Below, piece after piece: positions 23,979-33,066 of a stretch of DNA of 64,000 nucleotides. The DNA lies in NCBI GenBank assembly GCA_017399555.1, contig JAFQBW010000014.1, positions 1-64,000 on the forward strand, in the 5' to 3' direction. Each line of letters opens with the position of its first letter. Position 1 is the stretch's first letter. The DNA is from Methanocorpusculum sp. Its GTDB lineage: Archaea > Halobacteriota > Methanomicrobia > Methanomicrobiales > Methanocorpusculaceae. Both the position numbers and the translations under genes were made by a program. A model generated the notes under the pieces. It was not told the DNA's origin, did no database searches, and saw nothing but the letters and a program-made list of their open reading frames with translations.

Positions 23979-25466
23979 TCACCTCTTCGCTAAAATCTCC
24001 ATCACTATTCTTCCATACGCTGGTCTTGTAATCAGCACGCCAATCAGAATTCCCAGAATATTAATAATTGCGAACCCTTTCAGCGTGGATAAATCCATAA
24101 TAATCAGCGGGAACATCGCGATAATCACCGTTGCCGCCGACGTCATAATTATCACCAGCGCACGCTTCAGCCGCTTCAGATACAACACCTTCGAGGGCAC
24201 ACGACCTTCATGCATCACCTCATCAGTGATAATGACAAGCTGGTCAATACCGGTTCCCAGAACCGCAATCAGTGCCGCAATAGCTGCTAAGTCAAGCTGC
24301 TGAATAAAGACTGCAATACCTAACAGGATAACAATCTCTGTGACATTTGTCAGAACCATTGGGAGAACAATAGCCGCCACACGGTATCGCAGATAGACTG
24401 TCAGCGCAACCGCGGCAAGGGCTGCAATTCCTGCGATGACACACACAATCTTGAAGTAATCACCAAGCGCCGCCGAAGTCGAACCAGAACCGGCAATCTC
24501 AACCTCTACTGGGAGTGCTCCGGCTCTCAGGTGAACCTCCAGCTCCTGCGCCTTCTGTTTTCCTTCTTCTCCCACTCCGGTCGATGCTGAGAGAGAGTTT
24601 ACCGGATGCAGTGCAATCTGTGCTGCCAGCTCATAGGAAAGCGGAGCACTGTAGACGACCTCGGAATCCAGGTACATATTGATATTGTGTGCCTGCGGAT
24701 TTCTGGTAGCTCCGGTCTCAATACACTCCTTCTGGAACGCCTTTGCTCCGGTATCATCGAGCGTGAAACCGACACCCCACACACCGGTTGCCGGATCTTT
24801 CTGCGGAGTCTGCACGGCAATAACCGAATCTCCGTAAAGCACATGCTCTGTCTCCTCTCCGGTTGTCTGGATTCTGATTTCAAACAGTCCCTGCTTTCCG
24901 ACAATCTCCTGTGCCTCCTGCATATCAACGCCGGCAAGCTCTACGCGGACATACTGCGCAACCCCGTTGATACTGGTTAATACATTCACCTTCACATCAC
25001 TGGTGCCGAGACTGTTTACCTTCGACTCTAAGATGCGTTTTACCGAATCTGCAGTGTCACTGCCGACCCCTGCTTCCGAGCTGATATACACTGCTCCTGC
25101 TTTTGCCGCAGCCGCTTTCAGTTCGGCTTCGGTAAACTTCTTGTCCACCTCAACCTTTCCGATATCTATCGGCTTTACGGTACAGTCAAGTGTATCAGAC
25201 ATCGACTTGGCAACTGCATAAATATCGACCGGCGTCTGGACTGTCACTACATCTGCCTGGAACTCAAGCTGAATCCAGGACCCTCCTTCCAGATCAAGAC
25301 CGAACTGCAGATTTGTAATGCCGTCTCTGTCCCCTACCGGAGCAAAAATTGCAATCAGGGAGGCAGCGACAAGAATTGCCGCGATAATTACGTATGGGTC
25401 GCGGATGAGGGCTGCTGCTCCGTGATACTCTTTCTTCTCACGTTTCTGCACTGGAGTTCGTTTCAT
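23979..25466 (-). CDS. secD: Preprotein translocase subunit SecD
   Basis: 495 residues, archaeal SecD. There is an N-terminal membrane segment, then the D1-type motif LQFGLDLEGGSWIQLEF, a large extracytoplasmic domain, and five C-terminal helices including LGTGIDQLVIITDEV and GFAIINILGILIGVLITRPAYG. With SecF it uses the ion gradient to aid late steps of Sec-dependent export. It overlaps secF by 4 nt (ATGA), with secF upstream as usual in archaea. Its last 345 bp are duplicated at 21003-21348. Because an island lies between the two copies, this gene's 3' end may be the one brought in or regenerated by the insertion. Confidence 0.95.
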   Translation of the reverse strand: MKRTPVQKREKKEYHGAAALIRDPYVIIAAILVAASLIAIFAPVGDRDGITNLQFGLDLEGGSWIQLEFQADVVTVQTPVDIYAVAKSMSDTLDCTVKPIDIGKVEVDKKFTEAELKAAAAKAGAVYISSEAGVGSDTADSVKRILESKVNSLGTSDVKVNVLTSINGVAQYVRVELAGVDMQEAQEIVGKQGLFEIRIQTTGEETEHVLYGDSVIAVQTPQKDPATGVWGVGFTLDDTGAKAFQKECIETGATRNPQAHNINMYLDSEVVYSAPLSYELAAQIALHPVNSLSASTGVGEEGKQKAQELEVHLRAGALPVEVEIAGSGSTSAALGDYFKIVCVIAGIAALAAVALTVYLRYRVAAIVLPMVLTNVTEIVILLGIAVFIQQLDLAAIAALIAVLGTGIDQLVIITDEVMHEGRVPSKVLYLKRLKRALVIIMTSAATVIIAMFPLIIMDLSTLKGFAIINILGILIGVLITRPAYGRIVMEILAKR

Positions 25467-26317
25467 CTTCCAACCCTCCGTGCGCAGTAAATGCGAAGCA
25501 TTCCTGCATTGAATCCCCAGGTGAAGATTAAATCACAAACCAGTCCGATCAGGAGAACGGCAGCAATAGAGTATAAGGTCGGTACGTTTGCAATGAGAGA
25601 GACGATAAACATTGCAAGAATCGCACAGAATGTGGTGGATGTCATGATAAATCCGGTGTGGAATGCTCCCTCCATCTTCTCTTCGAGTTTGCCCTGACGC
25701 TTGAGAACCTTTGTCGTCAGCAGAATGTTGCTGTCAACCGAGTATCCGATAAGCATGAGAAGGGCGGCGGTTGTAGCTAATGAGAGCTCGATTCCAAAGA
25801 TGTTCATTGCCGCAGCAGTGATGGTGATATCCGCGATTCCGGCAAACACCACGGTTACTGCCGGCAGGATTTTCCGGAATGCGATAAAGACGACAACCGC
25901 CATTCCAAGGAAGGCAAAGAGCAGAGCAAGCATTGCCTGTGACTGCAGGGTTGCACCGAAGTTTGCGCCGATCTGGTCAATTCCGGCATCAGGATATCCT
26001 GCTATGATATATTCGTTGAATTCCATCATCTCTTCGTTTGTCATCGGACCGAACTTGAGATAGTATCCGCCGGAGATTCCTTCTTCGATGGATTTCAGGT
26101 CATATCCGGCAAAGTATGCTTCAATCTCCTCTTTGGTGTCATCGGTGTGGAGAGTGACAGCAGTTCCTCCGGCAAAGTCAATTCCCGGAGTTACCGGCAT
26201 GCCGGTTATGATGAATGTAATGAGGACAATAACAGCCGCGACCGCAAAGAGAATTGCAGGGATTCCCATCATCAGTTTCGGGTCGTATTTGTTAATGTCG
26301 TATTTGAATTTCTTCAT
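25463..26317 (-). CDS. secF: Preprotein translocase subunit SecF
   Basis: 284 residues with the SecF hallmarks: GIDFAGGTAVTLHT after the first helix, then five helices including LMLIGYSVDSNILLTTKVLK and a final TWGFNAGMLRIY. It forms the SecDF complex with the product of the next gene, which overlaps by 4 nt. The start MKKFKYDINKYDPKLMMG is unambiguous. No SecYEG genes lie in the window. Confidence 0.95.
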   Translation of the reverse strand: MKKFKYDINKYDPKLMMGIPAILFAVAAVIVLITFIITGMPVTPGIDFAGGTAVTLHTDDTKEEIEAYFAGYDLKSIEEGISGGYYLKFGPMTNEEMMEFNEYIIAGYPDAGIDQIGANFGATLQSQAMLALLFAFLGMAVVVFIAFRKILPAVTVVFAGIADITITAAAMNIFGIELSLATTAALLMLIGYSVDSNILLTTKVLKRQGKLEEKMEGAFHTGFIMTSTTFCAILAMFIVSLIANVPTLYSIAAVLLIGLVCDLIFTWGFNAGMLRIYCARRVGR

Positions 26318-26391
26318 ACGCAGGTATAGTATTGATGTTCATAGGATAAATACAAATTCAAAAGATGAAAAAACAGTGGATAATTTGTGCC

Positions 26392-28161
26392 TTATTTCCG
26401 TCGGAAAAGACAGACTGCACAAATTCCTGCGATGATGCTGATAATTCCAAGCGGGCTTTTCGCAGATGAACTTTCCTCAAAGACAACCGCAAAGATACCT
26501 AAACTGTTTGTCTGTGCTTCAAAGACTGCGGTATCTCCTGTAACAGAGCAAGTGGTCGGCAGTGCTTTCCACTCCCCGTCTGCATAGGAGTAAAGGTGGA
26601 CGCTCTCTGCATCTGTTCCGGCAAGTTCAGTACTGCTCAGAGAAAAGCCGATTTCAGACGGCATGCCTGTTGGATATTCGGTGATATTTACTGAAAATAC
26701 TGAGAACACCTGCATATCCTCCGGCGTCGGGACATCTATGGAATCAGAGAGATATATGTCTCCGGAAGCTCCTGCCGGCAGGTCAACGTACTGCAGAGGA
26801 GGATGTCCGCTCACTTCCACATATCCTCCGTTGGTGATTGTGCGGAAATATCCGGATTCTGCATCTTTGTTTTCCCAGACTGCATAGAGCGTTGTCGGTT
26901 CGAGCAGCGTAATCGTTCCTGCGTTTTCGTACTGTGCAGGTCCGTTTGGTGTTTCTGCCCATCCGGCAAAGGTGTATCCCTCGCGGCTGTATGGGTTGAT
27001 TGGCAAATCTGTTCTGATAGCGCAGGGTAAATCTGTAAGGAGCGGTGTTCCAAAACCGCCGTTTGCATCAAAGTTTACATATGCTCTGAGTATGAGGTTC
27101 TTTCCGTTCTTTTCTGTGAGGAAGCCGTCCGGCAGGACAATGGTGAAGTATCCGACCACATCACTGATATTTCCGCGATCGATTTTCATGAGGTACGGAG
27201 ATACTGCAGTATCAGATACGAGCGTTACTGTTGCGTGGTCATAGATGGAAAATTCATCAACCAGATGGATAACGGATTTTTCCAGAGAGATTCCATGCAG
27301 CTGGTCCTGCGGACCATCGAGAGATACTATTGATGAAACTGCGCAGACACTGTTGCTGTCGCCAAATGCAGGTAAATCTGCAAAATCAACACCGGAGATT
27401 CTGATGTCTGATGCTGTTGCATAGATTCCAAAGCCGTTTTCCGCACCGCAGCTATTCACAGTGGTTGCAGAAATGGTCAGTTTTGTCTGCATTTTCTTTG
27501 GAATACTCAATTCAGGAATCTTTCCCTGGTAATCTGCATGGACAGCTCCGCCTGCTGATGCAGTACAGCTGTTGATGAATACTCCGGTAATCTCTCCCTC
27601 AACTGAACTTTTCTCATTTGATGTCAGGTACACTGCACCGCCAAGGTCAGCACTGCATCCGGTAATGGTACATCGTTCAAGGATGATTTTTCCGGAATCT
27701 GCATAGACAGCACCTCCGGCACTGCCGCTTTCTGTCAGGTGGTTTTCCTTCAGGTCAGTGTTTTTCAGGACCAGATTTCCGGAATGGATTGATATCAGGC
27801 TTGTGTCTTTGGAATTTTTACCGGTGATTGTAATTTTTCCGGATTTGTTTCCAATAACAGTAAGTTCCGCTCCTTTGCCGACCTGGATAAATCCTTTTTT
27901 GTCTGCAGGGCAGTCTGCAAATGATATCACGCAGTTTGCATTTTCTTCGGTGGTAAGGGTAATTTTACCCATCACGGGAATACTGCTTTCCGCAGTGATG
28001 TCTGCGGTGAGAATAACCGTATTTTCTCCGTTGGATGAGAGTCCGTTTCTGAGTTCTTCAAAGTTCTCGGCATAGATTGTTTCAGCGGCAGCTCCGCTTA
28101 CCAGAAGTGAGAGCAGCAGAACAAAGAAAACAAGATATTGATGCCGTATTCTTTGCACCAT
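26392..28161 (-). CDS. Parallel beta-helix surface protein with InlB-type repeat and C-terminal anchor
   Basis: The start at 28161 (MVQRIRHQYLVFF) gives a signal peptide ending near SGAAAE; a GTG seven codons upstream is less likely. Residues about 60-340 look like a right-handed parallel beta helix of the polymorphic outer-membrane/pectate-lyase type (SGSAGGAVYADSGKIILERCTITGC and similar). About residues 365-435 form an InlB/Listeria-Bacteroides repeat (NFDANGGFG, GYTFAGWAETPNG, TLYAVWE). A PGF-pre-PGF-like beta domain follows. The end, SAKSPLGIISIIAGICAVCLFRRK, is a short motif, one helix and basic residues, as in archaeosortase-processed proteins. It should be an S-layer-associated adhesin-like protein; the binding partner is unknown. 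Confidence 0.8.
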   Translation of the reverse strand: MVQRIRHQYLVFFVLLLSLLVSGAAAETIYAENFEELRNGLSSNGENTVILTADITAESSIPVMGKITLTTEENANCVISFADCPADKKGFIQVGKGAELTVIGNKSGKITITGKNSKDTSLISIHSGNLVLKNTDLKENHLTESGSAGGAVYADSGKIILERCTITGCSADLGGAVYLTSNEKSSVEGEITGVFINSCTASAGGAVHADYQGKIPELSIPKKMQTKLTISATTVNSCGAENGFGIYATASDIRISGVDFADLPAFGDSNSVCAVSSIVSLDGPQDQLHGISLEKSVIHLVDEFSIYDHATVTLVSDTAVSPYLMKIDRGNISDVVGYFTIVLPDGFLTEKNGKNLILRAYVNFDANGGFGTPLLTDLPCAIRTDLPINPYSREGYTFAGWAETPNGPAQYENAGTITLLEPTTLYAVWENKDAESGYFRTITNGGYVEVSGHPPLQYVDLPAGASGDIYLSDSIDVPTPEDMQVFSVFSVNITEYPTGMPSEIGFSLSSTELAGTDAESVHLYSYADGEWKALPTTCSVTGDTAVFEAQTNSLGIFAVVFEESSSAKSPLGIISIIAGICAVCLFRRK

Positions 28162-28256
28162 AGAATATAATGTAATTCTCACAGTTAATTATCTGCCGGT
28201 TCCGGAACATCTTCACGATGAATCTTTAATACTATTCCGTCCCATATAAACGAAAC

Positions 28257-28829
28257 ATGAGTTTCTTTGTATCCGTCTATAATCTGCTCTTTGACCAGCA
28301 GACATTCTTTGCACAGAATTCAGCCAGACTGACTGTTCCGGTGATTCTGACAATACTCTATTCGGTAATCTCTGCAGTATTTGCAATTCCGATTCTGCTG
28401 ACTGCGGCATCCGCAATCCCGGGAGATTTCACCGGACTGATGGTTGGTGTCGGAACGGTCTCCACTATTATCAGCGGTATTATCACCTGGGTTGCGGTTT
28501 CTGCGCTTTTCTTTGCCTGTCTGAAGTTTATCGGGTATGCGGAGTGTTCATTTTCCCAGATTCTTTCGGTCTGCGGATATGTTTCCGGACTCCTGATTGT
28601 TCAGGCAGTGCTGACCGGACTAGTCAGTTTTATCGGAACTCCTGCACCGGTTCTGCTTCTGCTTTTGAAGGGTGTTTTCCTGCTCTGGTCGATTCCTGTG
28701 TGGTACTTCGGATTTTCTTCTGTCTGCGATATTCCGGAAAAGAAACTCAGAACCGCTGTTGCAGTTCCGGTGATTGTGATGGCGGCATTCACCATTATTT
28801 CCTCTGCCGGAACGATTCTGGCATTCTGA
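28257..28829 (+). CDS. Yip1-domain membrane protein
   Basis: 190 residues beginning MSFFVSVYNLLFDQQTFF, the short cytosolic lead of Yip1-like proteins, followed by five hydrophobic segments (about 27-50, 60-90, 100-125, 130-155, 165-188). Archaeal Yip1-domain proteins are common and uncharacterised. The gene is divergent from the beta-helix protein gene and separated from DUF424 by 62 bp, so it probably stands alone. Confidence 0.7.
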   Translation: MSFFVSVYNLLFDQQTFFAQNSARLTVPVILTILYSVISAVFAIPILLTAASAIPGDFTGLMVGVGTVSTIISGIITWVAVSALFFACLKFIGYAECSFSQILSVCGYVSGLLIVQAVLTGLVSFIGTPAPVLLLLLKGVFLLWSIPVWYFGFSSVCDIPEKKLRTAVAVPVIVMAAFTIISSAGTILAF

Positions 28830-28891
28830 GGAAACAACCCTTTTTTGCCTAACAAATATACCCTCGAAAACCCCATACATATACCACAATT

Positions 28892-29185
28892 ATGCATCTC
28901 AAAATACACAAAATATCCGGCTGTGATACTATCGTTGCCGCATGTGATGCAGACTTAATCGGAAAAACCCTAACCTGCCCGCAATGCGATATCGTCGTTG
29001 ACGAATCCTTCTACGGAACAGAAACCGCTTCCGAAGAGGAAATCGTCTGCGCCCTACGGTCTGCCGCAAACGCAAACATCATCGGAGAAAAAGTCTGTGC
29101 AGCTGCTCTGAAAGCCGGCATCATCGACAAAGAGACCATCATCTTAATTGGAGACATCCCCCACGCACAAATATACGGAGTATAA
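28892..29185 (+). CDS. DUF424 family protein
   Basis: 97 residues matching archaeal DUF424: N-terminal MHLKIHKISGCDTIVAACDADLIGKTL, VDESFYG, and the end IIDKETIILIGDIPHAQIYG. The family is small, archaeal and found next to ribosome- or tRNA-related genes, with no proven function. It is the first gene of a tightly packed operon and lies 2 nt before nmd3, pointing to a role in ribosome biogenesis or translation (inference). The CPQC pair near residue 30 suggests possible metal binding. Confidence 0.8.
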   Translation: MHLKIHKISGCDTIVAACDADLIGKTLTCPQCDIVVDESFYGTETASEEEIVCALRSAANANIIGEKVCAAALKAGIIDKETIILIGDIPHAQIYGV

Positions 29186-29187
29186 GA

Positions 29188-30252
29188 ATGAGCCTCACCC
29201 AAGGATTCTGCCCCAAATGCGGAGCTCCAAGCGACAATGGAGAACTCTGCGGAAAATGCAAAGCCAAAGACCTCGTCTGGATAGAAATCCCGCCGCGGAT
29301 TGAATGCACCATATGCCCCTCCTGTGACTCGGTGAAAACCTCCGGCATGTGGTCTGACTCTGCAATCACCCGCGAAGACTTAAGCTACACCTTAGTCGAG
29401 ACTGCAATCAAAGTTCACCCGGATGTGAAAAACGTCCAGAAATCCATCAGCATCAGAGACACCAGCAGCAACCGCTCACTTGCGACCATCTTAGTGATTG
29501 GCGAACTCTATGGAGTTCCGGTTGAACACACCGCAAAAGTCAAGTTTGTCTGGATTCATGAGCAGTGCGACCGCTGCAGCAGAATCATGGGAAGCTACTA
29601 CGAAGGCGTCATCCAGGTCAGAGCCAACGGCAGAAAGCCGACCGCCTTCGAAATTCGCCGGGCAGGCGAGATTGCGTACCAGATTGAAGACCAGATGCAG
29701 AACGCAGGAGACCGCTTATCCTTCGTCTCCGATGTTGAGGAGACCAAGGACGGAGTGGACATCACCTACAGTTCGCAGGCTATCGGCACAGCCATTGCCC
29801 ACGATATCGTCGGCGCTCTCGGCGGAAGCTACACCACGCATCCGAAACTCATTGGAGAGAAGAACGGTATTCGTCTCTACCGTGTTACCTACTCGCTTCG
29901 CCTGCCGCACTTCGCCAAAGGCGATGTCATCTTCCGCGAGAAGGGATACTTCCAGATTCTCCGCCAGAACAAAGACACCGTCTTTGTCAAGGATTTAAAG
30001 ACCGGACTCAACCGCTCCTTCCGCGAGAATGATGAAGACCCGTTAATCGGAAACGCCCGCACACCGGAGTCCGGAACCATCATCTACCGCGACGCAGGAC
30101 TGATGGGAATCCTCGACCCGAACACAAATGAAGTCCTCGAAGCACCGGACAGAAACTGGATTGAGGCATACGAGGGACAGAACCTCCTCTTCCTCCGCCA
30201 CAAAGACACCATCATCCCCCTCGGTGTGGAAACACCTGAAGACGAGTCGTGA
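29188..30252 (+). CDS. nmd3: Archaeal Nmd3, 60S-export-adaptor homologue
   Basis: 354 residues. The N terminus carries the Nmd3 zinc ribbons, CPKCGAPSDNGELCGKC and then CTICPSCDSVKTSGMW. Further conserved parts are HEQCDRCSRIMGSYYEG and the beta-rich C-terminal half with LFLRHKDTIIPLG. Eukaryotic Nmd3 loads on the large ribosomal subunit for export; in archaea the core probably acts in large-subunit maturation or quality control. It sits between DUF424 and taw2 and overlaps the latter by 4 nt. Confidence 0.9.
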   Translation: MSLTQGFCPKCGAPSDNGELCGKCKAKDLVWIEIPPRIECTICPSCDSVKTSGMWSDSAITREDLSYTLVETAIKVHPDVKNVQKSISIRDTSSNRSLATILVIGELYGVPVEHTAKVKFVWIHEQCDRCSRIMGSYYEGVIQVRANGRKPTAFEIRRAGEIAYQIEDQMQNAGDRLSFVSDVEETKDGVDITYSSQAIGTAIAHDIVGALGGSYTTHPKLIGEKNGIRLYRVTYSLRLPHFAKGDVIFREKGYFQILRQNKDTVFVKDLKTGLNRSFRENDEDPLIGNARTPESGTIIYRDAGLMGILDPNTNEVLEAPDRNWIEAYEGQNLLFLRHKDTIIPLGVETPEDES

Positions 30253-31118
30253 ACGTCCGCACCTGCAGAAAAAGCGAAATCGCACAGCACCTTGAAGAAG
30301 ACTGGGTTGACAAAACCCGCAGGGTGTTTGTCGAAGGAGACATCGCCTACATTCCGGTGCGAGAGGGGTTTCCTTTCGATGAAGTCTTAGCGGAGCGGAC
30401 TCCGTATGTTGGCCGCGGGTATCAGAAGATGGGAGATACCATCCTCATCCACGGAGATGCACCGGATGATTCTGAACTTGCAGAGATTCTCACCTTCGAG
30501 CATCCTTCCTGCGTGCTTCACTCAACCGGTCAGACCGGTGTGATGCGGATTCCGGAAATCCGCGTGCTCTACGGCACGCCGCATGAGGTGACCTTCCGCG
30601 AGGCAGGAATCTCCTACACTCTTGACCCGTCGCGGGTTATGTTTTCGCAGGGTAACCGCGGTGAGAAGCTTCGCATCCGAAGCCTGGTGCAGCCCGGAGA
30701 GAAAATTGCGGATATGTTTGCCGGAATCGGCTACTTCACGCTCTCTGCCGCACTTGCGGGAGGGAATGTCCATGCGATGGAAATCAATCCCGAGTCGTTT
30801 GCCTTCCTGGAAAAAAATATCGCGGCAAACTATCTGGGACGAAATGTAACTGCAGAGTGCGGAGACTGCCGCGAGAAACTCCGCGGAACATACGACCGCA
30901 TCCTCATGGGACACTTCGATGCAATAGACTTCCTGCCTCATGCTCTCGCTCATGCGAAAGCAGGCACCATTCTCCATGTTCACGGTGTCGGCGAGCGGCA
31001 AAGCGAGGTAGAAGATGCTGTCTCATCCGCAGGTTTTAGGTATACTATAAGCGAATATAAAGTAAAGAAATATGCAAGCCGCACATGGCACTGCGTATGG
31101 GATGTGAAACTGGTATGA
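30249..31118 (+). CDS. taw2: Taw2/Trm5-family tRNA(Phe) wybutosine enzyme
   Basis: 289 residues with a class I SAM-binding fold. The region SFNR-like MFSQGNRGEKLRI precedes motif I DMFAGIGYFTLSAAL, then AMEINPESFAFLEKNI and DCREKL. The motif following, MGHFDAIDFLPHAL, resembles the aminocarboxypropyltransferase TYW2/Taw2 group rather than the NLP motif of Trm5 methyltransferases. Taw2 transfers the 3-amino-3-carboxypropyl group of SAM to 4-demethylwyosine at position 37 of tRNA-Phe. Trm5b/c is the alternative. It overlaps nmd3 and coaBC by 4 nt each. Confidence 0.8.
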   Translation: MNVRTCRKSEIAQHLEEDWVDKTRRVFVEGDIAYIPVREGFPFDEVLAERTPYVGRGYQKMGDTILIHGDAPDDSELAEILTFEHPSCVLHSTGQTGVMRIPEIRVLYGTPHEVTFREAGISYTLDPSRVMFSQGNRGEKLRIRSLVQPGEKIADMFAGIGYFTLSAALAGGNVHAMEINPESFAFLEKNIAANYLGRNVTAECGDCREKLRGTYDRILMGHFDAIDFLPHALAHAKAGTILHVHGVGERQSEVEDAVSSAGFRYTISEYKVKKYASRTWHCVWDVKLV

Positions 31119-32248
31119 AAACGCTGGAAAATAAACGAATCGTCTTAGCCGTCTGCGGCAGTATCGCCGCTGTAGAGACAATTAAGCTCGCACATGAGCT
31201 TCGAAGACGCGGAGCGGAAGTCATCCCGGTACTAACTGAAGCCGCCTGCGGCATCATCCATCCCGATGCGCTCACCTATGCCTGTGCAGTGCCGGCAATT
31301 ACCCGAATCTCAGGAATGGTGGAGCATGTGCTCTACTGCGGAGAAGGCGGCAATGCTGACCTGCTCTTAATCGCTCCGTCGACCGCCAATACCATATCCA
31401 AAATCGCCTGCGGTATCGACGATACAGTAATTACCACATTTGCCACCACAGCCATTGGCCGCGGGATGCCGATAGTATTAGCTCCTGCGATGCATGAGTC
31501 GATGTACCGCCATCCGGTTGTCCGAAAGAATCTGGAAAGCCTGCCGGCTCTTGGAATCGATGTGGTGCCGCCGAGAATTGAGGAGGAGAAGGCAAAGATT
31601 GCAGGCATTGAGGAAATCTGCCTCTACGCGGAAAAGGCGCTGACCAGACAGAGCCTGAAGGGCAAAAAAGTTCTCATCACGAGCGGTTCCTGTCGTGAGG
31701 CAGTGGACAGTGTCCGCGTGCTTACCACGCGTTCCAGCGGAAAGATGGGACGCGAAGCAGCCCTTGAAGCCTTCAGACGCGGAGCGGATGTGACCGTTGT
31801 CTCGAACACGGAGATTCACGGAAAAATCCCGTGTGTGAAAAACATCTCTGTTACCTCTGCAGGTGACATGGCAGAGGCTGTCTTAAGCCTTCCCGCACCG
31901 GATTATTATGTCAGTGCCGCCGCTATCTCTGACTTCTCCCCTGTTCGTTCTGCGGAGAAGATTCATTCCGGAAAACCGGTTTCCTTAGAACTTAAGCCGC
32001 TTCCAAAACTCATCACCCAGATGTCCGGCCGCGGTTCGAAGATTATCGGCTTCAAGATTGGCGAGGATGCAGAAGAGGCAGGCCGCAGACTTCTTGCAGA
32101 AGAAGATGTTATCCTTGTTGCCGCAAACTATCCGGAGACCATGGGAGCAAAGACCGGCGAGTACATCCTTCTCACGGAAGGCGCAGAGCACCGCGTTTCT
32201 GGGGAAAAGGATGCTGTTGCGAGGGAGATATGGGACGCCGTGTTGTAG
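31115..32248 (+). CDS. coaBC: Bifunctional phosphopantothenoylcysteine decarboxylase / phosphopantothenate-cysteine ligase
   Basis: The ATG at 31115 overlaps the previous stop (ATGA) and is preferred over a start 30 nt upstream. The N-terminal flavoprotein CoaC domain shows RIVLAVCGSIAAVETIKLA, IAPSTANTISKIACGIDDT and APAMHESMYRHP. The C-terminal CoaB domain starts GKKVLITSGSCREAVDSVR, with TTRSSGKMGREAALEA and YYVSAAAISDF. The enzyme condenses phosphopantothenate with cysteine, then decarboxylates to phosphopantetheine. The next two genes encode the archaeal route to phosphopantothenate, so this cluster covers pantoate to phosphopantetheine. Confidence 0.93.
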   Translation: MKTLENKRIVLAVCGSIAAVETIKLAHELRRRGAEVIPVLTEAACGIIHPDALTYACAVPAITRISGMVEHVLYCGEGGNADLLLIAPSTANTISKIACGIDDTVITTFATTAIGRGMPIVLAPAMHESMYRHPVVRKNLESLPALGIDVVPPRIEEEKAKIAGIEEICLYAEKALTRQSLKGKKVLITSGSCREAVDSVRVLTTRSSGKMGREAALEAFRRGADVTVVSNTEIHGKIPCVKNISVTSAGDMAEAVLSLPAPDYYVSAAAISDFSPVRSAEKIHSGKPVSLELKPLPKLITQMSGRGSKIIGFKIGEDAEEAGRRLLAEEDVILVAANYPETMGAKTGEYILLTEGAEHRVSGEKDAVAREIWDAVL

Positions 32249-33066
32249 CTTTCGCACCGGGACATATCTCCGGCTACTTCCAGAGAATTGACGGAACGAC
32301 AACCGGTTCAACGGGAAGTATCGGCGCTGGAATTGTCATCAACCGCGGAGTAACGCTTACCATGACGGAAGGCGACTCCTCCTGCATCAGCGTGAAGAAC
32401 AGCGATACCGACGGCTGGCTAATCAAAGAGGTTCTGCGGACCTTAGGCGTTTCTGCATCCGTTACCGTCGATGCCGCCATGCCGATAGGCGCAGGATTCG
32501 GCATGAGTGCCGCAGGGCTGCTTGCGGCATACCATGCGGCAAACCGTCTCTTTGACCTTGGATACTCGGAGACGGAGTTGACGGCTCTTGCGCATGACTT
32601 TGAGGTCCGTCACGGCACCGGATTAGGCGATGTTGCGGCAGCTTCCGGCGGCGGAATTGTTGTTAGGACCTCTGCCGGAATTGACGGCGTCTCCCGCAGG
32701 ATTTTTACTGATGAGCCCATCTGTGCCGTCTCCTTCGGCGCAATTCCGACGCCTGATATTATCACGTCTCCGGAGAAGATGGAAAAGGTCCGCGCTGCCT
32801 TCCCGAAAACCGAACCGGATGACCTCGCAGGTCTGATGAAAAACTCCCGCTCCTTTGCGGAAAAGAGCGGACTGCTTTCGCCGCGGCTGAAGGAAATTCT
32901 TGCCGTCTGCGATGTTTCAGGTGTCCCCGCATCCATGACTATGCTTGGAGACGGCATTTTTGCCTGCGGACCTGATGCAGAAACCGTTCTTTCCCGTTTT
33001 GGTGAAGTATATACGCTCTCGGTCTCGAAAACAGGACCGGTAATTCTTGAGGATTCCTATGTCTGA
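32230..33066 (+). CDS. Pantoate kinase (archaeal GHMP kinase)
   Basis: 278 residues of the GHMP kinase superfamily: FAPGHISGYFQ at the N terminus, the phosphate-binding motif PIGAGFGMSAAG (about residues 87-98), and HGTGLGDVAAASGGGIVVRT. The archaeal pantoate kinase makes 4-phosphopantoate from pantoate and ATP, replacing the bacterial pantothenate synthetase/kinase route. Adjacency to phosphopantoate-beta-alanine ligase and CoaBC confirms the role. It overlaps coaBC by 19 nt and the ligase gene by 8 nt. Confidence 0.92.
   Translation: MGRRVVAFAPGHISGYFQRIDGTTTGSTGSIGAGIVINRGVTLTMTEGDSSCISVKNSDTDGWLIKEVLRTLGVSASVTVDAAMPIGAGFGMSAAGLLAAYHAANRLFDLGYSETELTALAHDFEVRHGTGLGDVAAASGGGIVVRTSAGIDGVSRRIFTDEPICAVSFGAIPTPDIITSPEKMEKVRAAFPKTEPDDLAGLMKNSRSFAEKSGLLSPRLKEILAVCDVSGVPASMTMLGDGIFACGPDAETVLSRFGEVYTLSVSKTGPVILEDSYV

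Noticed and set aside
23979-24325. Idea that a tRNA-targeting integrase made the island
   Set aside because: No tRNA gene lies at either edge and no integrase gene or remnant is visible; the duplicated sequence is secD coding DNA.
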